A stretch of 64,000 bases of DNA from Tenacibaculum dicentrarchi. GTDB lineage: Bacteria > Bacteroidota > Bacteroidia > Flavobacteriales > Flavobacteriaceae. The DNA lies in assembly GCF_900239345.1 (NCBI RefSeq), contig NZ_OESZ01000023.1:186001-250000 (forward strand), written 5' to 3'. The notes beneath the pieces were generated by a model. The model had not been told where the DNA came from. It was given only the letters and a program-made list of their open reading frames with translations, and did no database searches. The translations under genes and the position numbers were made by a program. The stretch's first letter is position 1. The number at the start of each line of letters is the position of its first letter. Below, piece after piece: positions 1-8,857 of this stretch.

Positions 1-512
1 CGGTCTTCATCAGAAATTTCAACATCACGTTTAATATACTTAGGCAAAGGAGTTTCTCCTAACTTTACTAACTTTTCTCTAAACTCTTCGTAAGGACCAT
101 CATATAAGAAACGTAATGTTCTACCACGTGATGTTGTGTTATCAATAACCTCAGCTACTAAGCTTTCATCCTCACCGAAAAACAACTTGTTTCCGATACG
201 GATTTTTCTTGCTGGATCTACCAATACATCCCACAAACGATTTTCAGCATTTAGCTCACGTAATAAAAATACTTCAATACGAGCGCCAGTTTTTTCTTTA
301 TTCCCGTACATACGAGCAGGAAAAACTTTGGTATTGTTTAACATCAATACATCGCCTTCATCAAAATAATTGATTAAATCTTTAAATAGCTTATGTTCAA
401 TCTTCTGAGTATCTCTATGTAACACCATTAAACGTGCTTCATCTCTATGCTCTGAAGGATATTCAGCTAATAATTCTTCTGGTAATTCAAAACTAAAATT
501 TGATAATTTCAT
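1..512 (-). CDS. queA: S-adenosylmethionine:tRNA ribosyltransferase-isomerase QueA (3' part outside window)
   Basis: QueA transfers and isomerises the ribosyl group of SAM onto 7-aminomethyl-7-deazaguanine at tRNA position 34, making epoxyqueuosine. Only the first 170 or so residues are in the window; the gene runs off the left edge. Translation from the ATG at 512 gives a start [20 protein letters not shown], then RLMVLHR, the family block [15 protein letters not shown], and [14 protein letters not shown]. These are typical QueA N-terminal motifs. It is the last visible gene of a minus-strand run mazG-like/membrane protein/aroA/queA, 66 bases after aroA. Identification is strong, but completeness cannot be judged. 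Confidence 0.93.
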   Translation of the reverse strand, partial: MKLSNFSFELPEELLAEYPSEHRDEARLMVLHRDTQKIEHKLFKDLINYFDEGDVLMLNNTKVFPARMYGNKEKTGARIEVFLLRELNAENRLWDVLVDPARKIRIGNKLFFGEDESLVAEVIDNTTSRGRTLRFLYDGPYEEFREKLVKLGETPLPKYIKRDVEISDED

Positions 513-578
513 TTATATTTTTTTCTTACGTTGGCAAATATACAATTTCGAGATAGGCCTTGTCAAGTGATTTGCCTT

Positions 579-1820
579 TTATTTTACTTTAATCGTTTCT
601 AAACCTACTTGTTGCATGTCTTCCCAAAAATTAAGATACGATTTACTTACCACCTGAGCATCGGCAATAATAATGGTTGTTTTTAATGCTAAAGGAGCAA
701 AAGACATTGCCATTCGGTGGTCGTTATAGGTCGCAATTGTAATATTTCTATTAATACTATTTGCTACCTTTAAATGTAAACTTTGGCTAGTAACGCTAAT
801 ATTTGCACCAAGTTTTGTCAGCTCTTTTTTTAATGCTTCTAACCTATCGGTTTCTTTAATTTTTAAAGTGTGAAGCCCTGTTAAATCACAAGCAATTCCT
901 AAACCAAAGCAAGTTACAACAATGGTTTGAGCAATATCGGGTGCATTTTTTAAATCTTCGGATAAAATAGCAGTACTATGCTTTTCTTCTTTAGATAAAA
1001 CAATCGTATTCTCTTTAAAAGTAGTTGTTACACCAAAATGTTTATAAATAGTAGCCAAACAATTATCTCCTTGTAAGCTATCTTTTTTATAAGCTGTTAA
1101 TTCTACTGTAGCACCTACTTTACTCAACGCTATTAACGAATAAAAATAAGAAGCAGAACTCCAGTCAGATTCAACAACTATATTTTGAGGTACAACATTT
1201 TCTAAAGCTTCTATTTTTATAGTATTTTTAATAAAAGTAGCCGAAACACCTATTTGATGCAATAAAGATAACGTCATTTCAATATATGGAACAGAAGTAA
1301 CAATACCTTTTAAATCAATTGCTAACCCATTTTTTAAACTAGGTGCAATTAACATTAATGCCGAAATATACTGACTACTTACATTTCCATCAATAGTAAC
1401 AGTATTTTTTACAATATTTTTACCTGTAATTTTGATGGGCGGATAACCTTCTTTTTCTAAGTATTCAATACTAACATCTAAATCACGAAGCGCATTTACT
1501 AAAATTTCAATAGGACGATTGTGCATACGTTCAGACCCTTGTAAAATTTTTGTAACACCTTCTTGGGTTGCAAAAAAAGCCGTTAAAAAACGCATTGCCG
1601 TACCTGCATGACCAATATCTGCTATTTCATTTTTTTTATTTTCTTCCGATAATGCTTCCTGTAAATGATGCGTATCATCAGAATCTGATAAATTTTGAAT
1701 AGTTATCTCTGGAAATAATTGTTGTAAGATTAACAATCGATTCGATTCACTTTTTGACCCAGAAATAACAACCTCTGAACTAATTGTTTGATCTCTACGA
1801 CTCGCTAGTTGTAAGTTCAT
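579..1820 (-). CDS. aroA: 3-phosphoshikimate 1-carboxyvinyltransferase (EPSP synthase)
   Basis: AroA joins phosphoenolpyruvate to shikimate 3-phosphate in the chorismate pathway, in the cytoplasm. The 413-residue product is near the usual length. Visible motifs are the substrate loop SGSKSESNRLL (about 20-30), GHAGTAMRFLTAFFA (70-84), SSQYISALM, and the C-terminal IKETDRLEALKKEL and YNDHRMAMSFAPLAL blocks that hold active-site Lys, Asp, Arg and His residues. It lies in a minus-strand run with a small membrane-protein gene upstream (31-base gap) and queA downstream. No truncation is seen. Family assignment is secure; the herbicide-sensitivity class is not assigned. Confidence 0.96.
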   Translation of the reverse strand: MNLQLASRRDQTISSEVVISGSKSESNRLLILQQLFPEITIQNLSDSDDTHHLQEALSEENKKNEIADIGHAGTAMRFLTAFFATQEGVTKILQGSERMHNRPIEILVNALRDLDVSIEYLEKEGYPPIKITGKNIVKNTVTIDGNVSSQYISALMLIAPSLKNGLAIDLKGIVTSVPYIEMTLSLLHQIGVSATFIKNTIKIEALENVVPQNIVVESDWSSASYFYSLIALSKVGATVELTAYKKDSLQGDNCLATIYKHFGVTTTFKENTIVLSKEEKHSTAILSEDLKNAPDIAQTIVVTCFGLGIACDLTGLHTLKIKETDRLEALKKELTKLGANISVTSQSLHLKVANSINRNITIATYNDHRMAMSFAPLALKTTIIIADAQVVSKSYLNFWEDMQQVGLETIKVK

Positions 1821-1851
1821 TCTTTATATTCTTTTTTTTTAAAAATACTAT

Positions 1852-2100
1852 TTATTTTGTTTTTTTATTCACTACATAAATAGCATATAAAACACTAACA
1901 GTTACCTTGGTTAACCAAAAACGTTGCCATTTTCCTTCTGAAAAATTGATATTATTTACTGTTTCAAAATCTCCAGAAAATAACGCACTTCCACTATTTA
2001 CCAATAACGAAAAGATAGTTACAAAAATTAAAAATGGCACACTAATTTTTAGCACGTTAATCCAAAAACTTCCTTGCTGTATATTTTTACTAAAACTCAT
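1852..2100 (-). CDS. small membrane protein of unknown function
   Basis: This 82-residue protein is not assigned to a named family. It has a hydrophobic segment near residues 15-37 (a transmembrane helix of the form VLKISVPFLIFVTIFSLLV), then a polar stretch containing FEGKW-like aromatic and charged residues, and a second moderately hydrophobic segment near the C-terminus (WLTKVTVSVLYAIYVV). It sits 10 bases after the mazG-like gene and 31 bases before aroA on the same strand, so it is very likely co-transcribed with them. An overlapping plus-strand reading frame is its antisense shadow. Its function cannot be inferred from sequence. Confidence 0.7.
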   Translation of the reverse strand: MSFSKNIQQGSFWINVLKISVPFLIFVTIFSLLVNSGSALFSGDFETVNNINFSEGKWQRFWLTKVTVSVLYAIYVVNKKTK

Positions 2101-2110
2101 TTATATTACC

Positions 2111-2437
2111 TTATTTTAATTTTTCGTTATTATGATGACGGTCGTGGTCTCGCTTTGTTTTGATGTCTAATTTTTTATCAAAAGCATCCTGTAAATTAAT
2201 CCCTGTTTGATTTGCCAAACACAATACCACAAACATTACATCGGCTAATTCTTCGCCTAAATCTTTATTTTTATCGCTTTCTTTTTCGCTTTGTTCACCA
2301 TAACGACGGGCAATAATTCGAGCCACCTCTCCTACTTCTTCGGTTAATTGCGCCATGTTTGTTAGCTCGTTAAAATAACGAACTCCATGATTTTTAATCC
2401 AATTATCTACTTCCTTTTGGGCGTTTTGTATATCCAT
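2111..2437 (-). CDS. MazG-like nucleotide pyrophosphohydrolase
   Basis: This 108-residue all-alpha NTP pyrophosphatase would hydrolyse a nucleoside triphosphate to the monophosphate and pyrophosphate, a house-cleaning role in the cytoplasm. The metal-binding pattern is visible: E33-E34-V-G-E37 in the first helix pair, then GEELADVMFVVL (61-72) giving the EExxD half. Unlike full MazG it has one domain, typical of the short MazG-like/dCTPase-type proteins. It heads the minus-strand run leading to aroA and queA. The true substrate cannot be told from sequence. A second, unrelated-looking member of the superfamily is at 27115. Confidence 0.88.
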   Translation of the reverse strand: MDIQNAQKEVDNWIKNHGVRYFNELTNMAQLTEEVGEVARIIARRYGEQSEKESDKNKDLGEELADVMFVVLCLANQTGINLQDAFDKKLDIKTKRDHDRHHNNEKLK

Positions 2438-2564
2438 TTTATGTTGATTCTTTAAAAATTCAAAGATAAATATTTCTTTTCGGCTAGGTAATTTGCAAAG
2501 GCAGGTTTTTACTATTCATATCAACTTTAAACAACCTTTAAACGTCCTAAAATTATTTTTTTTT

Positions 2565-2655
2565 GAAGCTATTTCCCGCTTTCCGCACTCGCTTTTTTTA
2601 TTTTTTTAAAAAGAAAAATAAAAAAGAGCTCAAACAATTGCTACAATCGGGGCTA
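2565..2655 (-). repeat. R1 hairpin repeat, copy 1
   Basis: This is one of five copies of an intergenic element (others near 22201, 31882, 57335 and 62018). Read on the minus strand it begins TAGCCCCGATTGTAGC, continues to GAGCTC, then a T-rich arm and matching A-rich arm, and ends GCGGAAAGCGGGAAATAGC. The gap 2438-2740 between the mazG-like and MFS genes holds this element and otherwise AT-rich sequence without an evident gene. Confidence 0.85.
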
Positions 2656-2740
2656 GAATTACCTGCTCCATTTTAACTATTGTAGCATTGCTATTTTGTT
2701 CTTCCTTACATATTCAACTAAAAAACACAGTACTTAAACA

Positions 2741-3946
2741 TTATGCTTTTTCTTTTTTCACCATACGCATCAACAGTAAAAAAATAACCAATCCAACAAC
2801 TGCGGTAATCGTTGTAATACTCCAAGTGGTATCAAAACCATAAGCGTCAATTAATCGCATTCCTGAATTGTGTCCAAAAATATGTGCCAACGAAAATGCG
2901 ATGCTATAATATGCCATATATTCTCCTTGATTTCCTTTTTTAGCCCTATCAATTACAAAAGCGTTCGAAAACGGAAGTGCAATCATTTCGCCAAAGGTCA
3001 TAAAAAACATTCCTACAATTAAAATACCCGACCAACTTGTTAAATTTAGCACAAAAAAACTTAATCCCATTAAAAATAAGCCTATAAATATTAAAAATTC
3101 TTTCGAATACTTACTTTCTTCTAGCCATTTAATTAGTGGCATTTCTAACGCAAAAATAATAAAACCATTCATTGCCATTAACAAACCAATTTGTAATTCC
3201 GACAAATGATGCGCTTGCTTATAATACAAGGGAATTGTTGAAAACAACTGCAAAAATACCAATGCAAAAATAAATATACCTACAAAAAACAGCCAAAAAG
3301 CAGTATCTTTAAAAATAGATATTGGATTTACAACTTTTAGTTCATCTAACGTTTTTACTTTCTTCGGATTTAAAACATTTATCAACAAAAAAGTGGCAGA
3401 AATACAGGTAATTCCATCTACCCAAAACAAACCACTGTAACTTAACGAAGTAATAATTAACCCGCCCAAAGCAGGTCCTGCGGAAAATCCTAAATTAATT
3501 GCTAGACGAATTAAAGTTACCGAGCGGGTTTTATTTTCGGGTTTACTATAGGTACTTAACGCCACAAACATAGCGGGTCTAAAAGTATCAGCAACCAACA
3601 TTACTAAAAAAATACCAATACAAAAGCCATAAAATGTAGTTACAAATTGTAAGGCTATAAATAGTAAACCTGTTAAAAACAAACTTGCTTTCATCACTTT
3701 ATAAAAGCCTATTTTATCGGTTAATTTTCCGCCAACCCATGAACCAAGTACAGAACCTAGCCCAAAAAATGTCATAATCCAACCGACATCTTTTAAGGTA
3801 AAATTTAAACTTTTAATTAAATACAACGACAAAAATGGAATTACCATCGTGCCTGCTCTATTGATTAAGGTAATTAAAGCCAACCACCAAACCTCTCTCG
3901 AGAGTCCTTTAAAAGTATTCAGATACTTAAAATATAATTTTTTCAT
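2741..3946 (-). CDS. MFS transporter, drug/metabolite efflux type
   Basis: This 401-residue integral membrane protein has about twelve hydrophobic segments, as expected for the major facilitator superfamily. The cytoplasmic loop after helix 2 reads GGKLTDKIGFYKVM, matching the family motif G-x-x-x-D-R/K-x-G. A longer polar loop near residues 190-210 (LNPKKVKTLDELKVVN) separates the two six-helix halves. It stands alone on the minus strand, with repeat R1 downstream and an inverted repeat 38 bases upstream of its ATG. Proton-coupled export of small molecules is the family norm; the substrate is unknown. Confidence 0.88.
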   Translation of the reverse strand: MKKLYFKYLNTFKGLSREVWWLALITLINRAGTMVIPFLSLYLIKSLNFTLKDVGWIMTFFGLGSVLGSWVGGKLTDKIGFYKVMKASLFLTGLLFIALQFVTTFYGFCIGIFLVMLVADTFRPAMFVALSTYSKPENKTRSVTLIRLAINLGFSAGPALGGLIITSLSYSGLFWVDGITCISATFLLINVLNPKKVKTLDELKVVNPISIFKDTAFWLFFVGIFIFALVFLQLFSTIPLYYKQAHHLSELQIGLLMAMNGFIIFALEMPLIKWLEESKYSKEFLIFIGLFLMGLSFFVLNLTSWSGILIVGMFFMTFGEMIALPFSNAFVIDRAKKGNQGEYMAYYSIAFSLAHIFGHNSGMRLIDAYGFDTTWSITTITAVVGLVIFLLLMRMVKKEKA

Positions 3947-3983
3947 AATCGATAGTTTTTTGTTTTGAGTTTGATGTAAAAAT

Positions 3984-4013
3984 AAAAAGTCCGACTTAAC
4001 AGTCGGACTTTTT
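3984..4013. terminator. intrinsic terminator hairpin
   Basis: AAAAAGTCCGACT, a TAAC loop, then AGTCGGACTTTTT form a perfect stem with a T run. It lies downstream of the cyclase-family gene (4207, minus strand) and upstream of the MFS gene, so it probably ends the ruvC-KAP-hemW-cyclase transcript. The remaining gap to 4206 shows no gene that I can support. Confidence 0.8.
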
Positions 4014-4206
4014 AGAATTGATATATTTTATATTTAAATAATCATAATACATAAACAGCCCGAGTTATACCGTATATTACGATTAACCAACATTGCTTAT
4101 ATGTATATGTATTAAAAATTATCATATTCTTTTTTTATTACGCTGTAAATCTATAAAAAAAAGAATACTTATTTCTAATAATACTTGTTTAATTATTGTT
4201 AAAAAA

Positions 4207-4962
4207 TTATTGATTTTCAACTTTATACAAAATAGGTTTACTTGGCGTAGCATCATTTTCAAAAGGTGCTATCATTAAATTTAAAAGATAAGTACCATCT
4301 TTTATAGCATCTTTTACATAAATAAATTCTGTTATAGTAGCATCTAAACGAATATTTTCTGATGTATTCCAAAAAGCATTATGAGATACTAATTTTCCTT
4401 CATCCTTTTCTTTATCTACCGAAGGCAAATCAATTAATAAATGCTTAATATTTTTTTCTTTCAGATAAACAGCACCTTCTTCTAACAAATATGGCGGATT
4501 CGTATTTGAATATCTAGCAATTGTTTTTTTATCAGAATTTGGCAAGGTTCTAATAATAACTGCTTCTCTCTTCTTATCTTCTAAAACATTTTCTAGTCGT
4601 TCTTTTGTTATTACTAAATCACCGTTTTCTAATTTCTTCGGATAAATACTTATCACTTCAGCCAAAAAGAAAAATTTATTTAAATTCTTATTGATAGAAT
4701 GCACTTTTTTAGTGATATGCCCCACACATTCGGTGTGTGTTATGTGCGAATGCGGGTTAAAATTGATAGTATTAAAATTCACAAATGCCCCTTTTTCAAC
4801 ACTTCCAATCCAATCATCTAATTTAACAGGAGTTATTTTTGGGTCATCAATATACCAAGCATTTACATTTTCTTTTGATGTATCAATTGCTATTGAAATA
4901 TCTAAAGGTTTTGCTAAATCTATTTTATATTTTTCTGAATTATGATATATTTCTGCAATCAT
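4207..4962 (-). CDS. cyclase-family protein (kynurenine formamidase-like metal hydrolase)
   Basis: This 251-residue cytoplasmic protein belongs to the cyclase/kynurenine formamidase-like family, metal-dependent hydrolases acting on amide, ester or lactone bonds. The metal-binding block is visible as NPHSHITHTECVGHI (about residues 68-82), a variant of the family's HxxTHxDxPxH pattern with Glu in the Asp position and GH for PxH. Near the C-terminus LLIDLPSVD and HNAFW match other family blocks. It is the last gene of a minus-strand run after hemW (9-base gap). The actual substrate is unknown. Kynurenine formamidase is possible, but no other kynurenine-pathway gene is nearby. Confidence 0.82.
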   Translation of the reverse strand: MIAEIYHNSEKYKIDLAKPLDISIAIDTSKENVNAWYIDDPKITPVKLDDWIGSVEKGAFVNFNTINFNPHSHITHTECVGHITKKVHSINKNLNKFFFLAEVISIYPKKLENGDLVITKERLENVLEDKKREAVIIRTLPNSDKKTIARYSNTNPPYLLEEGAVYLKEKNIKHLLIDLPSVDKEKDEGKLVSHNAFWNTSENIRLDATITEFIYVKDAIKDGTYLLNLMIAPFENDATPSKPILYKVENQ

Positions 4963-4971
4963 ATTTTTATT

Positions 4972-6087
4972 TTAAATAACTCGAAACAATTCCGAAGCCA
5001 AACCATCTGCTAAAAATTTTCCTTTTGGAGTCGTTTTTAAAGTATTATTTTCAATAATTAATAATCCTTCAGATATAAATTTTTCTGATGATTTTAATAA
5101 ATCATTTTTAAAAGAAGCTTTAATTTCATCTAATGAAACACCCCAAATAGTTCGTAAACCTGTCATTAAATATTCATTAAATTGGTCTTCTTCCGATAAT
5201 TTTTCTTGTTCATTAGGAAGATTTCCTTCTTGTAATTCCTTTATATATTTTGCGTTATTGGCAATATTCCAACTGCGATGTGTTTTGCTAAATGAATGCG
5301 CCGAAGGACCAATTCCGATATATTTTTTACCCAACCAATACGAAGTATTATGTTTCGAAAAATAAGCTGGTTTTCCAAAATTTGATATTTCATAATGTAC
5401 AAATCCATTTTTAGCGGTTTCTACGACTAAAATATCAAAATGTTCTTTGGCTTCTGTTTCGTCTGGTTCGGGATATTTTCCATTTTTAACAAAACTATCT
5501 AACACTGTTTTTGGTTCTACTGTTAAAGCATAACTCGAAATATGATTTACACCAAAATCGAAAGCAATTTGCAAGTTTTCTTTCCATCGCTGATTGCTCA
5601 TATTCGGAACGCCATAAATTAAATCAATCGTAATATTATCGAAATAACGAGTTGCTATTGACAAACATTCTTTTGCTTCTTTTGAATTATGCGCCCGATT
5701 CATACTTTTTAAACCTTCTTCAAAAAAAGATTGCACGCCAATACTTAATCGGTTAATTGGCGAATTTGCGAGTTCTAAAATTTTTTCTTCGGATAAATCA
5801 TCAGGATTTGCCTCTAGTGTAATTTCAGGTTTTTCAATAACTTTATAATGCTGATAAATCGCATTTAATAAACTTGTTATTTCTTCGGATGATAATAACG
5901 AAGGAGTTCCACCTCCAAAATAAATAGTTTCAATTAGTTCGTTTTGTAATTCTTTTTTTCGGATTTCTAATTCCGTTATTAAACACGAAATTAGTTCGTC
6001 TTTCTTTTTTAAAGAAGTCGAAAAATGAAAATCGCAATAAAAACATGCTTGTTTACAAAATGGTATATGTATGTAGATTCCTGCCAA
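4972..6087 (-). CDS. hemW: radical SAM family heme chaperone HemW
   Basis: HemW (often annotated as oxygen-independent coproporphyrinogen III oxidase) binds heme and an iron-sulfur cluster and is thought to deliver heme to membrane enzymes. The 371-residue protein begins MAGIYIHIPFCKQACFYCDF, with the CxxxCxxC cluster motif at residues 11-18. It then has IYFGGGTPSLLSSEEI, TLEANPDDL and RLSIGVQSF, all canonical. The lack of the extra N-terminal extension of true HemN favours HemW. It starts 1 base after the KAP NTPase gene ends (6089), an unusually tight junction that suggests co-transcription. Cytochrome bd genes elsewhere in this window are plausible heme clients, but that is inference. Confidence 0.93.
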   Translation of the reverse strand: MAGIYIHIPFCKQACFYCDFHFSTSLKKKDELISCLITELEIRKKELQNELIETIYFGGGTPSLLSSEEITSLLNAIYQHYKVIEKPEITLEANPDDLSEEKILELANSPINRLSIGVQSFFEEGLKSMNRAHNSKEAKECLSIATRYFDNITIDLIYGVPNMSNQRWKENLQIAFDFGVNHISSYALTVEPKTVLDSFVKNGKYPEPDETEAKEHFDILVVETAKNGFVHYEISNFGKPAYFSKHNTSYWLGKKYIGIGPSAHSFSKTHRSWNIANNAKYIKELQEGNLPNEQEKLSEEDQFNEYLMTGLRTIWGVSLDEIKASFKNDLLKSSEKFISEGLLIIENNTLKTTPKGKFLADGLASELFRVI

Positions 6088-6088
6088 A

Positions 6089-8242
6089 TTAGTTTTTTAA
6101 ATTTTTGTCTTTTTTATACCAATAAATAAATTGTTCTACGTTTTCTTCTTCTGATGGTCTATGATTATGTGACAAAGAATATCTATATTTATTATCTACT
6201 ACTCTTTCTATTAATTCAGGATTAAATTTTTCTATTTTTTTATAAATAGAATCTACATTAATTAATATTTTTATATACTCATAATTAGTTTCTTCTAAAT
6301 CTCCAAAATATTCATTGTTCCAAAAACCAGGAAAATTCCTTATCAATTTCAATATATTATCAAAATTATTGGTTTGATTGTCTATATATTTTTCAAATGA
6401 ATTTTCATCATTTTCTTTCCATAAAGACATAATCATTTTATAATGTGAATGTTCTTTTGTTAAATCATAAAAGAAAGGAGTAGGTTTATTTACATATTCT
6501 TCTTTTACTTTCTCTATAATTAACTCCTCTAATTGTTTTCTAACATCAATTTTTAAATTTATGGTTCTAGTAAAATAACATAATTGATGAATAGTTAGTT
6601 TTTTCGCTAATTGTATTATTTTCTCTTTATCAATACTACTTTTATCTAAATTAGATGCGATTAGCTCTATGACTCTTAGTTTATAAGTTAAACCAAAAGC
6701 ATCTTTCTCACTTTCGGGTATTATATCTAAATTTGAAAATAAGAATTTATAAAAAAATTCTTGATTTAACTTTTCTTCATTTATTAAATCTTCTATAACA
6801 CTGTAAAAACGATGAACTTCTAAATCATCCTTATCTCTTAAACCAATAAGATTTACTTTTAACTCGACTTCATTTTTATCAATTATATTTTGAAGTATCC
6901 CTTCATTTTTCACGTTAGAAAATTTTCTTTCCATGTGATAAGAAAAATATTTATCAAAGTGATTAAAATGATTTATTTTTAAATTAATTTGCATTAATTT
7001 AATATAATCTAAATTTTGGTCTAAACGTTCCTTTAAATTTTCATCATACTTATCTGGAAATAAAAAATTCAGAATATTTATACTCGATTTCCTTTGAATA
7101 AATTTATATTTATCCTCAATAGCTCCTGACACTCCAAATAAATCAACAACAGTAATTACCTTTTTATTTCTATCAGAAAAATCATATTTTTTTATGATAT
7201 CGAAAGCAGTATTATCCGTAATTTTCAAATACTCAATCCAAAATAAATCTCTTAAATTAACTTCTTCGCCAATAGCAAAAGCTCCCACAAAAAAACTATT
7301 AAGAACTCGTATTATTTCTCGTCCATTTTTAAAATACTGTACTCTAAATTCTCTTATTATTTCTGAAAACTCTTGTTTTCCTCTATCATTTCTATCAAAA
7401 AAACCTAACTTATTAAATACTTCTTCTAACTTTACCTTAAAAAAACGTTTAAAATCTGCTGATTCAATTTTTGGTAAATGAATTGGAATATTAATAATTT
7501 TCTCTAAAAACAATTCTCCATCTTTCGTATCTACACCATAACGTTGCCCTATTGCTTTTGCAACATGATTTTCATCTAAAGCAACGATATATACAAAATT
7601 ATTAAAATTCGCATTTAATTTTATCAACTTTAAAATAGTATATATTTCATCTTTATCAAGACGGTCAATATCATCAATAAATACGACTATTTTATATTTA
7701 GATTCCTCTAGTTTTTTATTGATATTATCTATTATTACTTCTAAAACTGGTTTTTCTCCTTTAAAATCTTCACCTAAAGATTTCATTATTTGGCTAATAT
7801 CTAAAGTAGCCCCCATTTTATATAAAGGACTTAATCCCGCAGAAGCAGAAACTTTAATCGCCTTAGCATATTTACTGTATTTTATAAGCTGTTCTCCTAC
7901 TTTTTGAAGTGTTTCATTTTCTGTATTTACAAACATCAATTTAGAAAGTCCATCAAAAAAATCAAATAACATTTCTTCTTCGGTGCTATATCTCCAAGGA
8001 TTAAAATGATATTTTAAAATACCTTTTTGTCCTTTTTCTTTATCTTCCCAAATATCAATTTCATCATTAATTAAATTTAAAAATGATGTTTTACCTTCTC
8101 CCCATTTTCCATAAACCCCGATAGTTAAAGGTTCAGAATTATTGGAGTTGTTTTGAATTATCTTTTGAATCTTTTTAGCATAATATTCAAATTTAAAAAG
8201 GTCTATTCCGTTATTTTTTGAAATCGGGGAATTACTAATCAT
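6089..8242 (-). CDS. KAP family P-loop NTPase
   Basis: This 717-residue protein has the KAP NTPase signature: Walker A GKWGEGKTS at 45-53, a conserved YHFNPWRYSTEEEM block at about 78-91, and Walker B KIVVFIDDIDRLDKDE at about 184-199. No clear membrane span is seen inside the NTPase domain. The C-terminal half is rich in Lys, Asn, Ile and Glu and resembles nothing I recognise. KAP proteins are often found in bacterial anti-phage islands and are thought to work at membranes. The gene sits 7 bases after ruvC and 1 base before hemW. Its codon use looks even more AT-rich than its neighbours, suggesting later insertion into a housekeeping run. A defence role is inference from family context. Confidence 0.88.
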   Translation of the reverse strand: MISNSPISKNNGIDLFKFEYYAKKIQKIIQNNSNNSEPLTIGVYGKWGEGKTSFLNLINDEIDIWEDKEKGQKGILKYHFNPWRYSTEEEMLFDFFDGLSKLMFVNTENETLQKVGEQLIKYSKYAKAIKVSASAGLSPLYKMGATLDISQIMKSLGEDFKGEKPVLEVIIDNINKKLEESKYKIVVFIDDIDRLDKDEIYTILKLIKLNANFNNFVYIVALDENHVAKAIGQRYGVDTKDGELFLEKIINIPIHLPKIESADFKRFFKVKLEEVFNKLGFFDRNDRGKQEFSEIIREFRVQYFKNGREIIRVLNSFFVGAFAIGEEVNLRDLFWIEYLKITDNTAFDIIKKYDFSDRNKKVITVVDLFGVSGAIEDKYKFIQRKSSINILNFLFPDKYDENLKERLDQNLDYIKLMQINLKINHFNHFDKYFSYHMERKFSNVKNEGILQNIIDKNEVELKVNLIGLRDKDDLEVHRFYSVIEDLINEEKLNQEFFYKFLFSNLDIIPESEKDAFGLTYKLRVIELIASNLDKSSIDKEKIIQLAKKLTIHQLCYFTRTINLKIDVRKQLEELIIEKVKEEYVNKPTPFFYDLTKEHSHYKMIMSLWKENDENSFEKYIDNQTNNFDNILKLIRNFPGFWNNEYFGDLEETNYEYIKILINVDSIYKKIEKFNPELIERVVDNKYRYSLSHNHRPSEEENVEQFIYWYKKDKNLKN

Positions 8243-8249
8243 AATTTAA

Positions 8250-8804
8250 TTACTTTTTAACGCGTTTTTCATTCTGCTTTACAAACGAAGCCCAGCCTGT
8301 ATAATTTTTACCACCAATAACTTTTCCTGAATTATAATGATGACAAACCGCAGCAGCTAAACCATCGGTTGCATCTAGGTTTTTAGGCAAAGTTTTTAAG
8401 TTTAATAACGATTTTAACATTAAAGCAACTTGCTCTTTACTTGCTTTTCCGCTTCCTGTAATTGCCATTTTTATTTTCAACGGTGCATATTCTGTTACGG
8501 GAATATCTCGTGATAATGCTGCCGCCATCGCTACACCTTGCGCACGTCCTAACTTTAACATCGATTGTACATTTTTACCAAAAAAAGGTGCTTCTAAAGC
8601 AATTTCATCAGGATGATACGTATCTATTAATTCAATAGTTCGTTCAAAAATCAGCTTTAATTTGATATAATGATTGTCGTATTTTTTTAAAACTAATTCA
8701 TTCATTTGAACAAATTCCATTTTTTTTCCTACAACTTTTATAATCCCAAACCCCATGATACTTGTACCTGGGTCAACACCTAATATTATTTTTTCTGTTT
8801 TCAA
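8250..8804 (-). CDS. ruvC: crossover junction endodeoxyribonuclease RuvC
   Basis: RuvC cleaves Holliday junctions during recombination repair, as a dimer with RuvAB. The 184-residue product has the family N-terminus [16 protein letters not shown] with the first catalytic Asp, then [27 protein letters not shown] with the catalytic Glu and DNA-binding loop. The C-terminal [13 protein letters not shown] supplies the last acidic residues. Length is normal. It leads a tight minus-strand run with the KAP NTPase, hemW and cyclase genes. ruvC next to hemW is an arrangement I associate with Flavobacteriia, which makes the KAP gene between them look like the newcomer. Confidence 0.95.
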   Translation of the reverse strand: MKTEKIILGVDPGTSIMGFGIIKVVGKKMEFVQMNELVLKKYDNHYIKLKLIFERTIELIDTYHPDEIALEAPFFGKNVQSMLKLGRAQGVAMAAALSRDIPVTEYAPLKIKMAITGSGKASKEQVALMLKSLLNLKTLPKNLDATDGLAAAVCHHYNSGKVIGGKNYTGWASFVKQNEKRVKK

Positions 8805-8857
8805 ATTTTATGGCAATTTCTATAAATACAAAACTAATCAATTATTATTCTGCAAAT

